Assembly: GCF_029784135.1 (NCBI RefSeq)
Contig: NC_073746.1
Location: 31,898,387 to 31,962,386, forward strand
Source of the DNA: Toxorhynchites rutilus septentrionalis
Lineage: Eukaryota; Arthropoda; Insecta; Diptera; Culicidae
Direction of reading: 5' to 3'
Length of the DNA stretch: 64,000 nt
Shown: positions 10,760-21,100 of the stretch, piece after piece
Numbering within the stretch: position 1 is the stretch's first letter
Layout of the letters: each line of letters starts with the position of its first letter
Position numbers and translations under genes: made by a program
The notes under the pieces: model-generated
The model's database searches: none
Told to the model about the DNA's origin: nothing
Seen by the model: only the letters and a program-made list of their open reading frames with translations

Positions 10760-11541
10760 CAGAGATGCCAGATTTGAAGACATGTCTTCATTTTGAAGAC
10801 ATTTGACTTACTGTGTATACATTTGATTTTGAGAAGATTCTTTGAAGACATTTCAGTATGATAGCGTATGTGAATTTTTGAGAGATATTATTTCAATAAA
10901 ATTCCAACTATTGCCCGGAAATATCGTCAAAAGACTTTTGTCTCAGCTTCTTTTGCTCGCTTTTTTATCAGTATAACTTGTTTATGCAGAAAATTCACAA
11001 GTATATAGAATAAATTCAACAACAAAACGATTTTTTTTTATATTTTGGTGTACTTTATGCGGTCTGAATACATATTGTTTCTGGAAGACATTAGTTCTTT
11101 TGCGCTCGAGAATTGGAATTATTGTGACATTGTATTTTTATTATTTAAAAAAAAAATATTTTTGAAACAATTGAAAAAATTGGTGGCGCAAAAACACTGC
11201 CTTGTAAATTTACTGTGAAAGTTGTGGAAGAGCTGGGAGTATATTCACTGAATCAACGGTTTTTCAAGCCAATTGTCATTTCTAAACTAATAAAATTTAG
11301 TTCACAATTGCGCTATATATTCTTTGTTCACATTTATTGAAGTAAACTTCGAAACTTCAAGGTAAGTTGAATGAAATGCGTTATATAACAATACCGATTC
11401 GAGAAAAAAATGGAATAAGCTATCAAATTTTGTTCGAATGTAAGCTATGAATTTTAGTTTCCGTCAATATGTTTGTGAAGTCATTTGAAGATATTTTTTC
11501 GTACCATGTGAAGTCATCTGAAAAATCACCTGACATCCATG
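10760..11541. mobile_element. Non-autonomous hAT element with near-perfect 8-bp TSD
   Basis: The left end begins CAGAGATGCCAGATTTGAAG; the right end read inverted begins CATGGATGTCAGGTGATTTT. Both ends carry GAAGACATTT/GATGACTTC-type subterminal words. The flanking octamers are GTGTCTAT (10752-10759) and ATGTCTAT (11542-11549), 7 of 8 identical. At 782 bp with no coding frame it is a MITE-like hAT derivative, nested inside the older 7582-12853 element. Confidence 0.75.
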
Positions 11542-11549
11542 ATGTCTAT

Positions 11550-12480
11550 TGAAAATCGCTTCTTTTTGTTCACAGTCGCGAGTCTTGTGTAAATTGAAGT
11601 AACATGGAAATCAGGCAATGAAAGAAAAGTGGCCGATGAGGGAAGTGTTTTCCACGAGAAATGGTCCGAAATGTACTTTTCCCGTGCATAAGTCAGAATC
11701 CGGGATTCTCATTTGTAACTGTACGAGAAGCGCGTGGCAACTGTTGCGATGTTTGAGTGCACATGGGAAAACGGCGAAATTACGATACAAAGAAATAGCT
11801 GGTGTGGAAGATAGAGCCTGTGAGGGGCGTCCGAGATTGGCTAATTATTTTTTAGCTTTTAGTACTGTATATGTATTATTATTATGATTAATCACAATGA
11901 AACTGTTTAACTTGAATTTTTTTTAATAAATATTTTATTTACTAGTTTTTATTGTATTATATGTATCATTCGAATATTTCACTACAATGTACATTCAAGA
12001 TTTTTTGTTAATTTTTATTTCTTACTTTATTTTTGTGGAATGTTTTCATGATTTACTGTATTCTATAAGTCAAACCATTTCATTGGATGCTCTTATTAAC
12101 ATTATATATGTTCACTACCTCGAAAAAACACCCTATGGAAAATTTCTAGCTCAATCGGACTTAAAGGAGAGCGGCGCAAAGCCAGTTTTTTGAGGTTTTT
12201 TGAAAATCGGAAAATCACCCAAGGGGGTAGTAAAGGAAATCGGGGGTTTCGAAAAACAATTGTTGATGCCAAATGTCTTAAAATTGCATGAAACGTCGAG
12301 ATCTAGTGTGATCTCGAAAAAAAATTTGTATTATTATGTATTAATATCGACATCGAAAATTTTTTTTGCCGTTATAGCGAAACATTTTAGGCCGTAAATC
12401 GAAAACGTGCCTAAATTGAAGAGGGCCGTTATGGCGAAATACCGTATAAAGAGCGGCCGTATAGCGAGGTATGGGTGTAT
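11550..12480. other. Hat interior with an unrecognised 89-codon frame and a dispersed repeat
   Basis: The plus-strand frame 11618-11887 (MKEKWPMREVFSTRNG start) has no family that I recognise. From about 12190 to 12340 the sequence (AAAATCGGAAAATCACCC, GATGCCAAATGTCTTAAAAT, GAAACGTCGAGATC) is an inverted copy of the unit duplicated at 43430-43960, so it is dispersed repeat. Confidence 0.45.
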
Positions 12481-12482
12481 GT

Positions 12483-12690
12483 AGTTCGGCAAAGACATTT
12501 TCCTCTAACTTGAACTGTGGTCACGCGTATTCTTCAATTTGTCATTAAGAATACATTGAGGGCGTGTTATTTGGCGTAGAAATATCAACTAAGTGCTAGT
12601 AAAATATGACGCAAGTTATACTATGTTGAGACGATGAAGTTCCACTAGGAGCGTCAGTGCCATTTACGAAGAGAAAGAAATGTAATATTT
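12483..12690 (+). mobile_element. SINE body copy (Feilai-like), head missing
   Basis: GTGGTCACGCGTATTCT, GGGCGTGTTATTTGGC, ACTAAGTGCTAGTAAAATATG, ACGCAAGTTATACTATGTTG and GAAGTTCCACTAGGAGCGTC align in order with 32370-32525 at about 80 percent by eye. The second copy keeps a tRNA-like head with a B box; this one starts after it. The 3' end runs into GAAGAGAAAGAAATG, a degraded version of the GAAGAAGAAG tail typical of the family. Confidence 0.7.
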
Positions 12691-12861
12691 TGAAGAAAAA
12701 AAATGAGTATTTCTATAAACAGCTAATGAAACAGATTTTTCTCTATAACCAATATTTTCGATAGTACAGATTTCTGCTACAAATTATGGAAGAAAAGTAT
12801 AAATGAAAAAGATTTTCACCCCTTCCGGTACAGATGAAAATGTGGCAACACTACCTACAAT

Positions 12862-15003
12862 GTTTGCTACCAAAAAGCATTTTGGTGCGATGATTGCAGA
12901 TTGAAACAGAAAGTCATCGTCAGACTGGTTCAATCCATTCCGAACGTTTTACCGAGAATTCTAGGAAATAAAGTGCTTGCTCCAAAACTGCTCATTCTCG
13001 CCAAACCATGTTATGTTAGCGACAAAATTCCAGAAGCGCAATCAGCGGAGTAAAACAGCGGTCAACATTTTTGGCAAGCCTCCCAACATGTTTGCTCATT
13101 TCTCGGTATTAGCTGTGTCAAGGTTGGGGCTCCATCAAATGAGGCCTCTTCATTCATTTTGCTCTGTCCCGGAATCAATCTGTTTTGTTCTGCAAGAATC
13201 CTGTAATGTCTTATTTTCGAAATTAAATTTTCTTTTTTCCTCTCTCTCTCCCTGCTCATTTACAGGTAAGTGTCAACCTGTCGGATTGCCTCATTTGCTG
13301 TTGGATGTGATGGCTTGCGTCTTCATTGGAAATCAGCAACAACAACAACAACAAAAAAAAAACCGGTCCGAGCATATGTTCATGATGGGCAACGAAAAGT
13401 GACAAAAAATCGTCCGATTATTGTGAATGGCAGTGCCAGCGAAGAAGATGGGCTTCCATGTCCACATTTCTCTCGGCAAACGAACAACGCAGAACGTGGT
13501 GTACAACATGCCAGCGGATCGCGCGGCGTTAATTTCCGTTCATCTTGATTAAGAGATGAGCTTCCCGCGATCGCACTATGGATTATTCATGAGGAAAAAT
13601 CGTATAGTATATGTTTCTGGGAGATTATTCCCACCAATCCGGCGCGGTTTCTGCTCACGAGCACTGCAATTCAATAACTCAAGCAAATGGAATTGATGAC
13701 GGTATAAAGTGGACCGGATTATGGACCACCCAGGAAACCCTCTTTTTTTCAGCGCCTTTCCGTCCTGTGCACCATATCTTTATGGAGTGTGAACTCTAAA
13801 TAAGGCCACGCGAGTTCGGAGTATGTCTAGCTCCCACGTTTTTTCCCCTGTGCCCCGTGCTTTATCAAACGCAGATATTTCTCTGTTGACCACCGAAACA
13901 CCCCCGGGTCATCTCTAGTCGGGGCAATATCGATTGTTTCGAAATTGATCTCGAATCGATGTCGCGTGAACGGAATTTACATAATGCGTCTCGCGTGGTT
14001 GATAAACGAAATGGTCCGCAACAAGAGTTACGATTCTCGGAGCCAAGATGCTGTTTCCTTTTCGGTCAGGAAGGAAGCTTGGTTCCTTCGCGTGAAATCG
14101 AATCGAATTGGCACTCTCGGTGGGTATACCATTATGGCTTTATTTGGGAGATTTATTCGATACACCGACACCGATGGGGCGCGAAAAGAGTGATCATTTT
14201 TTTTGCCTCCGATTCGCGGGGGATGATTCTTGATAGTAGTCGTGAGTTATAGGTTTTTACATCGATATTTATTATTGAGATAAATTAGACGTCCGATCTA
14301 AATAGTTCGGGCAATATGGGTGATCATCAAAAAAAGATTCAGATCAACATTATAATCTCTCCCACCGTTGGTGGCATTCATTCAAACGTTACCGGTTGAT
14401 TCAATCGAGCGAAGAATTTAGTAGAACTGATCGCACGGATTACAGCCCCGCAGACATTCGCAGACACATTGACTGACTGATGATAGGCTCTTGAGAGACG
14501 AGTGAAGCGATCTTTGGGTTTCGTTTCTTCCGTGCGGCATGTTCTCCGCAGCGAATTGTAAAAAACGAGTTGCACATTGTTAATTGAAATGTTATTGCTC
14601 GCAGAGATGGAAGCAATCGTGATTGTGTCGAGAAAAAAATTAAAATCAAGAATTGTTATTATTATTGTTAATTGTTATGCTTACTCACTATGTGCTTGAC
14701 TAATGAAGCATGCATCACGTGATGAACTTTAAGATCTACTGGTTAAACACGGTTGTGATTGAGATTGTAAGCAAAACATATGGATTGATTCGAGAAACGA
14801 TGCGATAAAATGTTCGAGGAGGTAGACGTATACGTTGGTATTGAATTGAATGCACGCTACATGAGAATAACAAACATAATAGAATTCAAATATGAACTAG
14901 AAACTATTCAGTGCAAAATCGTTTATCCGCTTCCCAATCTTTTATTTTTGCAATTTTGTATAATGACGACTTCTCAAACACTCATTTTTCATTGCCACAT
15001 GAC
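12862..15003. other. Unique-looking DNA with polypyrimidine/AG|GTAAGT site and simple repeats
   Basis: Apart from the splice-like element described separately, this segment shows a CAACAACAACAACAA run with A-rich tail at 13330-13362, GC-moderate sequence at 13400-14250 and AT-rich sequence after 14580. Open frames such as 12977-13402, 13270-13548 and 13945-14252 overlap each other in different phases and carry no motif. It is a good candidate for host intronic sequence because no repeat partners occur in the window. Confidence 0.4.
13227..13274 (+). other. Candidate recursive splice site (acceptor fused to donor)
   Basis: A long pyrimidine tract (about 13229-13260, mostly T, C and CT repeats) leads to TTTACAG ending at 13265, followed at once by GTAAGT at 13266-13271. 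An acceptor directly joined to a consensus donor is the signature of the ratchet points that remove long insect introns stepwise. The donor is a full consensus GTAAGT, which is much more than expected by chance after an acceptor this good. It would place a plus-strand host transcript across the window. There is no direct expression evidence. Confidence 0.5.
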
Positions 15004-15395
15004 CAGAGATGTCAACCTTCTTGATGATCCTGATTTTTCCTGATTTTCATACTTTTCAATTTTATTTTACTGGTTGGAAATGACAACAGTCATAATAACC
15101 TTAAAAAACTCACTGGTATTGTAGAATGTATTATGTTTATTTTTTGACGTAGGACTACGTCTTTCATTTCTATACCGGGGTGTAAAATCAAAGTTTCGAA
15201 AACGAAAGCGTTACGCCGGAGACCGAGATTTTGAGCGTTAATAGCTCCTAAACAACTGAACGAAATGGTATGATAAACACTTCATTCGAAAGGTAAAATG
15301 TCTACGCGTTCTATACTTGTTACTTTTTGATCCAAAAACTTGTTTCAATAGTCTTAAAATTGCTTTCAAAACAGGCTATTGAAATCACCAATCGG

Positions 15396-15430
15396 TATAT
15401 AAGCGAGCGCCGCACGGAAATCCACTCAGT
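15396..15430 (+). promoter_or_regulatory. TATA box plus arthropod initiator-like pair inside a MITE
   Basis: TATATAAG at 15396-15403 is followed by TCAGT at 15426-15430. The distance from the first T to the initiator A is 32 bp, the normal spacing in insect pol II promoters. Downstream sequence has no long frame (77 codons at most on either strand), so if active it would make a non-coding or very short transcript. A chance match is possible, as both motifs are short. Confidence 0.3.
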
Positions 15431-15678
15431 TCTAATTGAACAGCGATTGGAGCATGTTGTCGCTGTTGTGGTGAAGCTCTTCGTTTATCATGAAAGCACG
15501 GATGAACGGTGTCACCAAGAGCCTGTTTGTGCACCTTAGGCCAGACATGAATCCATCAAGACGAGAGTGATGCCACAAACGGTTCCCCGGGAAGATCTCG
15601 AAGCAGCCGCTACACACACACACATACACGCGCGGAATTCTTTCCGTTTGGATGCCATTCAGCATCGAGAAAGATCCG

Positions 15679-15972
15679 GAAAATAATCTGCCAGTTCCTC
15701 TGGGAATTTAAAAATACATTCATGTGAAAGAGGTTATTTGAATGTTTTCTATCCAAGTAACACTGTGACCAAATATGTTTCAATCAAGTGCTATTAACAG
15801 GTGGTTATCGAATTAGCATTAACCACTGGTGGGCTTCCAGTATCGAGGAAAATGTGGAAATATCTAATCGTTACTGAAAATAATCTGCCAGTTCCTCTGG
15901 GAATTTAAAAATACATTCATGTGAAAGAGTTCATTTGAATGTTTTCTATCCATGTAACACTGTGACCAAATA
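15679..15972. repeat. Direct duplication of about 97 bp
   Basis: The string starting AAAATAATCTGCCAGTTCCT and running through GGGAATTTAAAAATACATTC, ATGTGAAAGAG, TTTGAATGTTTTCTATCC and AACACTGTGACCAAATA occurs at 15679-15775 and again at 15876-15972 with only a few differences. About 100 bp separates the copies. The low divergence marks a recent duplication within the MITE. Confidence 0.85.
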
Positions 15973-16429
15973 CATTTGGTTTTGTGATTTTTCAATCAAT
16001 CGCAATTAACAGGATAGCTTCTGAAGATTATTCTTCCCCATCAGTAGGATATTTTAGTATCTAATATTGGATGCATAAAACCTTGTACCTCCAACGTAAC
16101 GCTCTCGTTTTCGAAGTCCCCCAAATATTCATTTATTCATTCATTCAGAATGAATCTGAATTCAACTTCAAACAAAAGATCTCTGAATCAACGATAGTCC
16201 TACGTCACCATTGCGGTTATACCATAGATATAACCCATTTTATGTTTTTTTGTTTATTATCTATCTATTTCAACGTGATTTGCGTTTTCGCAGATACACT
16301 TTCGACTATTTGAAAATTTTTGGAGTTTGGCTGGTATGTTCTATTTCATCAGCTAAGCTGACCGGATATCGCACCTACAGATTATTACAGGTTCAGGTCC
16401 CTCAAAAATTCCCTTAACCCACATGAAAA

Positions 16430-17083
16430 TTTTTTTCCAAAATCTCTCAGAAAAAAATCCTTTTACGCATATGTTCGACTTTCAACAATGACAGAGTTCT
16501 AGAACTTTTTTTTTGTTTCGGACTCTGTTACTTCAAACTGGCTCTACATTAAAAAGTACGCTACGGAAGACGATGCTATTGCTTTCATTTGAAATATTAG
16601 AAAATTTTGTACAGGATACAGTAGTGGAACATCAAAATTAGGGGATTTTAGTAACATTTTGAAAGCGAAAAACTTAAAAGTTAATAATTTTTAACGTGTT
16701 ATTATGAATTTTATCTCAATAAATTATATCAAACTTAATTGTTTCTATTAATTAAATTAAAGTTCTCTAACTGCTCGATAATTTGTTCTCTGAAACCCAA
16801 CTTCTATACTTCTTAATTTGGCTGCAATATCGAAATCAACAATTACTGGTGAAAATTCAAGCAAAAAAATCACGATTTTTACCCCACTGTACATGTAATA
16901 GCCACCTAAATTTCACCTTAACGTTGAAAGGTTACATTTTTTCTTAAAATGAGTCATTTTCGAAATTTAAAAAAAATTGTTTTCAAACTGAATATAATCG
17001 AGACCGAGTCGAGAAATTATATATAATCGAGTCTGTATATAATCGAGTCTGTATATAATCGAGTCCGACCCGTATAAGCTATC
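16430..17083 (-). mobile_element. MITE of the TATATAATCGAGTC family, inverted copy
   Basis: The right side ends with three close repeats of TATATAATCGAGTCTG before CGACCCGTATAAG. The internal sequence read inverted (AACCTTTCAACGTTAA, GGCTATTACATGTACAGTGG, GGTAAAAATCGTGATTTTT, ATAGAAGTTGGGTTTCAGAG) matches the copy at 62637-63482 in order. The far end near 16430-16480 (CTCAGAAAAAAATCC, CATATGTTCGACTTTCAACA) corresponds to 63190-63290. A third copy starts at 49208 and a fragment at 33595-33750. Confidence 0.7.
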
Positions 17084-17930
17084 CTGATTTTTTTCCCGAT
17101 TTTAATTTTCATTTTTGGAAATTATATTTGGCAGCCCTGCATATGACTATTTTTTGTTGAAACGTAGAGATGTTTTATGAAGAGATGTTCAAAAATATTG
17201 AATTGATCAAAATGAGGTCTTCGACTTTCTTTTTTAGTTGAATATATTAGGATTGTGGTGTGGGTTGTAGTCATCGTTATTTTGTAAACAAATAGTTATA
17301 CAGCCATTCCATGTCAAACCAACATAGTGGTTCTCAGATTTTCGTGAAAAGTGGCAATTTTGTTCTTATCGATAAATATTAGACCCGTTTTTTATTAGGT
17401 GCCCATTTCCATTTTGGGGCGGTGCAAACAATCATTTTTTCCACTTTTTCCCAAAAAAGACTTTTTCAAAAATTCATAACTTTTGAACCACTGAAACGAT
17501 TTAGATGATCGACATATAAAATTGAAGCCAATAAGACTTTTATTAAAAAATATTGAGCTCGCCAAAAATTTTGTTTTTCGTTATTATTGATCGAAGTAGT
17601 TTTTATTGTTTTCATGGCTTTGGACCAGAGGGCTCTATATTTTTTATATATTTTTTTTGAAAGTTGAGGATTTTTTACATAGCATATCTCGATATCAGAG
17701 AGGTTTTTTTTCGTTTTTGAGATATGATTTTTCAAAGTTAATCGATGGTTCGCAAAATCATTTTTTCTCCTTTCTCTCACTACAAAAACTCATAACCAGT
17801 GTTCCCACATTTAAATCAGTACCAAAGGGGTTAAAAATCTTTCTCATCTGTACTTTTTATTCCAAAAATCTGTACCATCGAAAATATTCGTTGTAGAGAA
17901 AAATCAATTTTATTAGCATGAAAACAATAC

Positions 17931-18190
17931 TCATTTATTTACTACAATTACTACATTTACATTTGCAAGCCATTCGTGTGTTTGATGATGTTTATACATA
18001 GTTTTTCTGAATCTAGATTGCATACTATCATTTATTAAAATTTTCGAGCAGCCGTCACGATGTTTAATCAAATGTTTTGATTTCAATATAGTGTTCATCG
18101 TATCGTTGCAGAGCCGATTTCGAGACTTGTTTTTGTTCTGATTATGTTCAGAAATTTTTTTTTCGACAATTGTTGAGGGGTGAGGCATAG
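17931..18190 (-). pseudogene. hAT transposase, C-terminal fragment
   Basis: Minus-strand translation runs FTMPHPSTIVEKKISEHNQN, then KNKSRNRLCNDTMNTILKSK, then HLIKHRDGCSKILIND and ends in VNK before a stop at 17931. hAT transposases end with a dimerisation block of the type LPHSxAxVERxFS...KxxxRNRLxxxTLxxLLxxK. Here the PHS block is recognisable though degraded (VEKKIS for VERxFS), and KSRNRLCNDTMN is well kept. The frame continues rightward only by chance into the LINE (18191 onward). This is the 3' end of the gene, truncated by the LINE insertion. Confidence 0.8.
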
Positions 18191-21100
18191 TGAAAACGTT
18201 ACAAACAAGACATCGAAAGGGATCGAAGCTGTTGCTTATCATGCAAACATCAGAGGCAAAGACCTCTGTATTGTCAGCTTGTATTGGCCTCCGAGAGTTG
18301 CGGTTAGCCGCAAGCAACTTGTTGACATGTGCTCACTCCTTCCTGAGCCACGATTGATCTTGGGAGACTTCAACTCTCACGGAACTGCCTGGGGGGAACA
18401 TTACGACGATAATCGTTCATCGTTGATATATGACCTTTGTAACAGCTTCAATATGACCGTTTTGAATACTGGGGAAACAACACGTGTACCTAAACCTCCT
18501 GCTAACCCAAGTGCTCTTGACCTCTCGCTTTGCTCGAATTTACTATCGTTAGATTGCAAGTGGAATGTAATCCAGGACCCCAACGGTAGTGATCACTTGC
18601 CAATCAAAATTTCCATCACCATTGGGTCGAATTCTTCTGAATCTATAAACATGGCATATGACCTCACAAGACACATTGACTGGAAAAAATATGCGAACGC
18701 GATTGCTCTAGCCATCAATTCCAGAGATGGTTTGCCTCCATTGGAGGAGTATAACTTCATTTCTCGTTTGATCTATGACAGCGCGGTTCGCGCTCAAACG
18801 AAACCCATCCCAGGCTCCACTATTCGTCGAAGGCCTCCCAATTCATGGTGGGATAGCCAATGTTCCAAGCTTTATCAGGATAAATCGAACGCATTTAAAG
18901 CTTTTCGAAAACGTGGAACCATTGAGAATTTTCAAACGTATTTGGACCTTGAAAATCAATTTAAAAACTTGATCAAAGGGAAAAAACGTGCTTATTGGCG
19001 AACTTTCGTGGGAGGTTTGTCACGAGAAACGTCAATGAAAAAATTATGGAAAGTGGCTCGAAACATGAGAAATCGCTCTTCATCGAATGAAAGCGAAGAA
19101 TATTCACATCGATGGATTTTTAAATTTGCACGGAAAGTTTGTCCCGATTCCGTTCCTGTGCAAAAAATTGTTCGAGATATACCACAAGATAGGTGCGATC
19201 TTGATTTCGAGTTTTCGATGGTAGAATTCTCTCTTGCTCTCCTTTCTTGTAACAATTCGGCTCCAGGAACAGATAGAATTAAGTTCAACTTGTTGAAACA
19301 CCTCCCTGATGTGGCGAAACATCGCTTGTTGAATTTATTCAATCGGTTGCTGGAGCATAATGTTGTTCCAGATGATTGGAGACAAGTGCGAATTATAGCT
19401 ATTCAAAAACCCGGAAAACCCGCGTCCGACTTCAATTCGTACCGCCCAATAGCAATGCTGTCTTGTATACGGAAATTGTTGGAGAAAATGATCTTGTTTC
19501 GCCTTGATCGATGGGTTGAAACGAATGGCCTACTCTCAGATACACAATATGGGTTCCGCAGGGGCAAGGGGACGAATGATTGTCTTGCGTTGCTTTCTTC
19601 AGAAATTCAAATGGCTTACGCCGAAAAAAAACAAATGGCTTCAGTATTCTTGGACATAAAGGGGGCCTTTGATTCTGTTTCAATAGAGGTTTTGTCAGAC
19701 AAATTACACTCTCGGGGTCTACCGCCTCTATTGAATAATATGTTATATAATTTGCTTTGTGAGAAACATTTGAATTTTTCTCACGGAGATTCGGCAGTAA
19801 GTCGGGTCTCTTACATGGGCCTCCCTCAGGGCTCATGTTTAAGCCCCCTTTTGTACAACTTCTATGTAAGCGACATTGACAATTGCCTTACACAAAATTG
19901 CAGCTTAAGACAACTTGCAGATGATGGAGTAGTGTCTGTCGTAGGATCAAAAGAATCCGACCTGCAAGGACCCTTACAAGATACTTTGAACAATTTTTCA
20001 ACCTGGGCCATTGGGCTAGGGATCGAATTCTCCACGGAGAAAACAGAGATGGTGGTTTTTTCTAGGAAGCATAGACCAGCAAAACCAAAGCTTCAACTTT
20101 TGGGTAAACCGATCACTCATGCTATGTCATTCAAGTATCTTGGGGTCTGGTTCGACTCCAAATGTACTTGGGGGGCCCATATTAGGTATCTGAGTAAAAA
20201 ATGCCAACAAAGAATAAACTTTCTCCGTACAATTACCGGCACCTGTTGGGGAGCCCATCCCGAAGATCTTATAATGTTGTATCGAACAACTATTCTCTCA
20301 GTGATGGAGTATGGCAGTTTCTGTTTTCAATCAGCTGCCAAAACACACCTCATTAAACTCGAGCGAATTCAGTATCTTTGTCTCCGTATCGCGTTGGGAT
20401 TTATGCCCTCAACGCATACCATGAGTCTCGAGGTTTTGGCAGGCCTACTCCCACTAAAAGATCGCTTCAATTTATTATCTCTTCGGTTCTTCATCCGGTG
20501 TAAGGTCATGAACCCATTGGTGATCGGAAATTTTGAGCAGCTGATCGGGCTAAATTTTCATTCTGGATTCATGACTTCATATCATGAATTCATCTCCATG
20601 CAGGTTGATCCTTCTTCGTATATTCCCAACCGTGTTTGTTTTCCTGACTACATCAATTCCTCTGTACATTTTGATCTGTTCATGAAGGAGAAAATCCATG
20701 GAATTCCAGATTATCATCGATCGGGGATCGTTCCTACGATCTTCAATGCAAAATATGGGCGTATCAATTGTGATAATATGTACTTTACTGATGGGTCCTC
20801 TATGAATGAGTCCACAGGATTTGGAGTGTTCAACGAATTTTTTAGCACCTCCCACAGTCTTCAGAATCCTTGCTCAGTGTATATTGCTGAATTGGCAGCA
20901 ATACACTGGGCGCTGGACAGCGTCGCCTCACGACCTGTTGAACACTATTACATTGTAACGGATAGTCTTAGCTCTGTCGAAGCTATCCGTTCAGTGAGGC
21001 CGGAAAAGCACTCGCCGTACTTCCTTGAGAGAATACGAGAAATTTTGAGTGCTTTAACCAGACGCTGTTATGTCATTACCTTTGTCTGGGTCCCTTCACA

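Larger units (their letters stand above)
7582..12853 (+). mobile_element. hAT-type transposon, degraded and filled with later insertions, 8-bp TSD
   Basis: The left end starts CAGTGTTGCCAAACG at 7582 and the right end, read inverted, starts TAGTGTTGCCACATT at 12853. The octamer CCTACAAT flanks both (7574-7581 and 12854-12861), as expected for hAT integration. Both subterminal zones are rich in GTACAGATT words. The left end matches the right end of the element at 17797-22827 (GTACAGATTTATCTRGAAWGG), and the right end matches its left end, so this copy is the same family in opposite orientation. No transposase similarity survives inside. Younger pieces inside include a palindromic MITE (7938-8452), another hAT (10760-11541) and a SINE (12483-12680). 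Confidence 0.88.
15146..16206. mobile_element. Long MITE of the GACGTAGNNCTACGTC family, copy 2
   Basis: The left end is the perfect palindrome GACGTAGGACTACGTC (15146-15161), then TTTCATTTCTATACCGGGGT and, from about 15192, TTCGAAAACGAAAGCGTTACG. The right end inverted has GACGTAGGACTATC and, after about 75 extra bases, TTCGAAAACGAGAGCGTTACG. So the inverted repeats are about 70 bp with an insertion in one arm. The interior holds a TATA-containing segment (15396) and a roughly 100-bp direct duplication (15679-15778, 15875-15972). No open frame of note. It lies within the hAT element at 15004-17139. Confidence 0.75.
15004..17139. mobile_element. hAT-type element with near-perfect 8-bp TSD, containing two MITEs
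   Basis: The left end reads CAGAGATGTCAACCTTCTTG with CCTGATTTTTCCTGATTTTC soon after. The right end inverted reads CAGGGCTGCCAAATATAATT and then AAAATCAGGAT. Flanking octamers are CACATGAC (14996-15003) and CATATGAC (17140-17147), 7 of 8 identical. The interior is almost wholly occupied by a palindromic-family MITE (15146-16206) and an inverted TATAATCGAGTC-type MITE (about 16430-17083), so little of the original element is left and no transposase is visible. Confidence 0.75.

Noticed and set aside
13270..13548. Coding exon after the acceptor at 13265
   Set aside because: The sequence starts with a consensus donor and the frame is low complexity with no motif, so a ratchet point explains the site better.
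17466..17896. Opposing 104- and 96-codon frames
   Set aside because: They lie in MITE interior and cross the exact border of the hAT element, so they are chance.
18401..20855. Several minus-strand frames of 60-134 codons
   Set aside because: All are antisense shadows of the LINE polyprotein.
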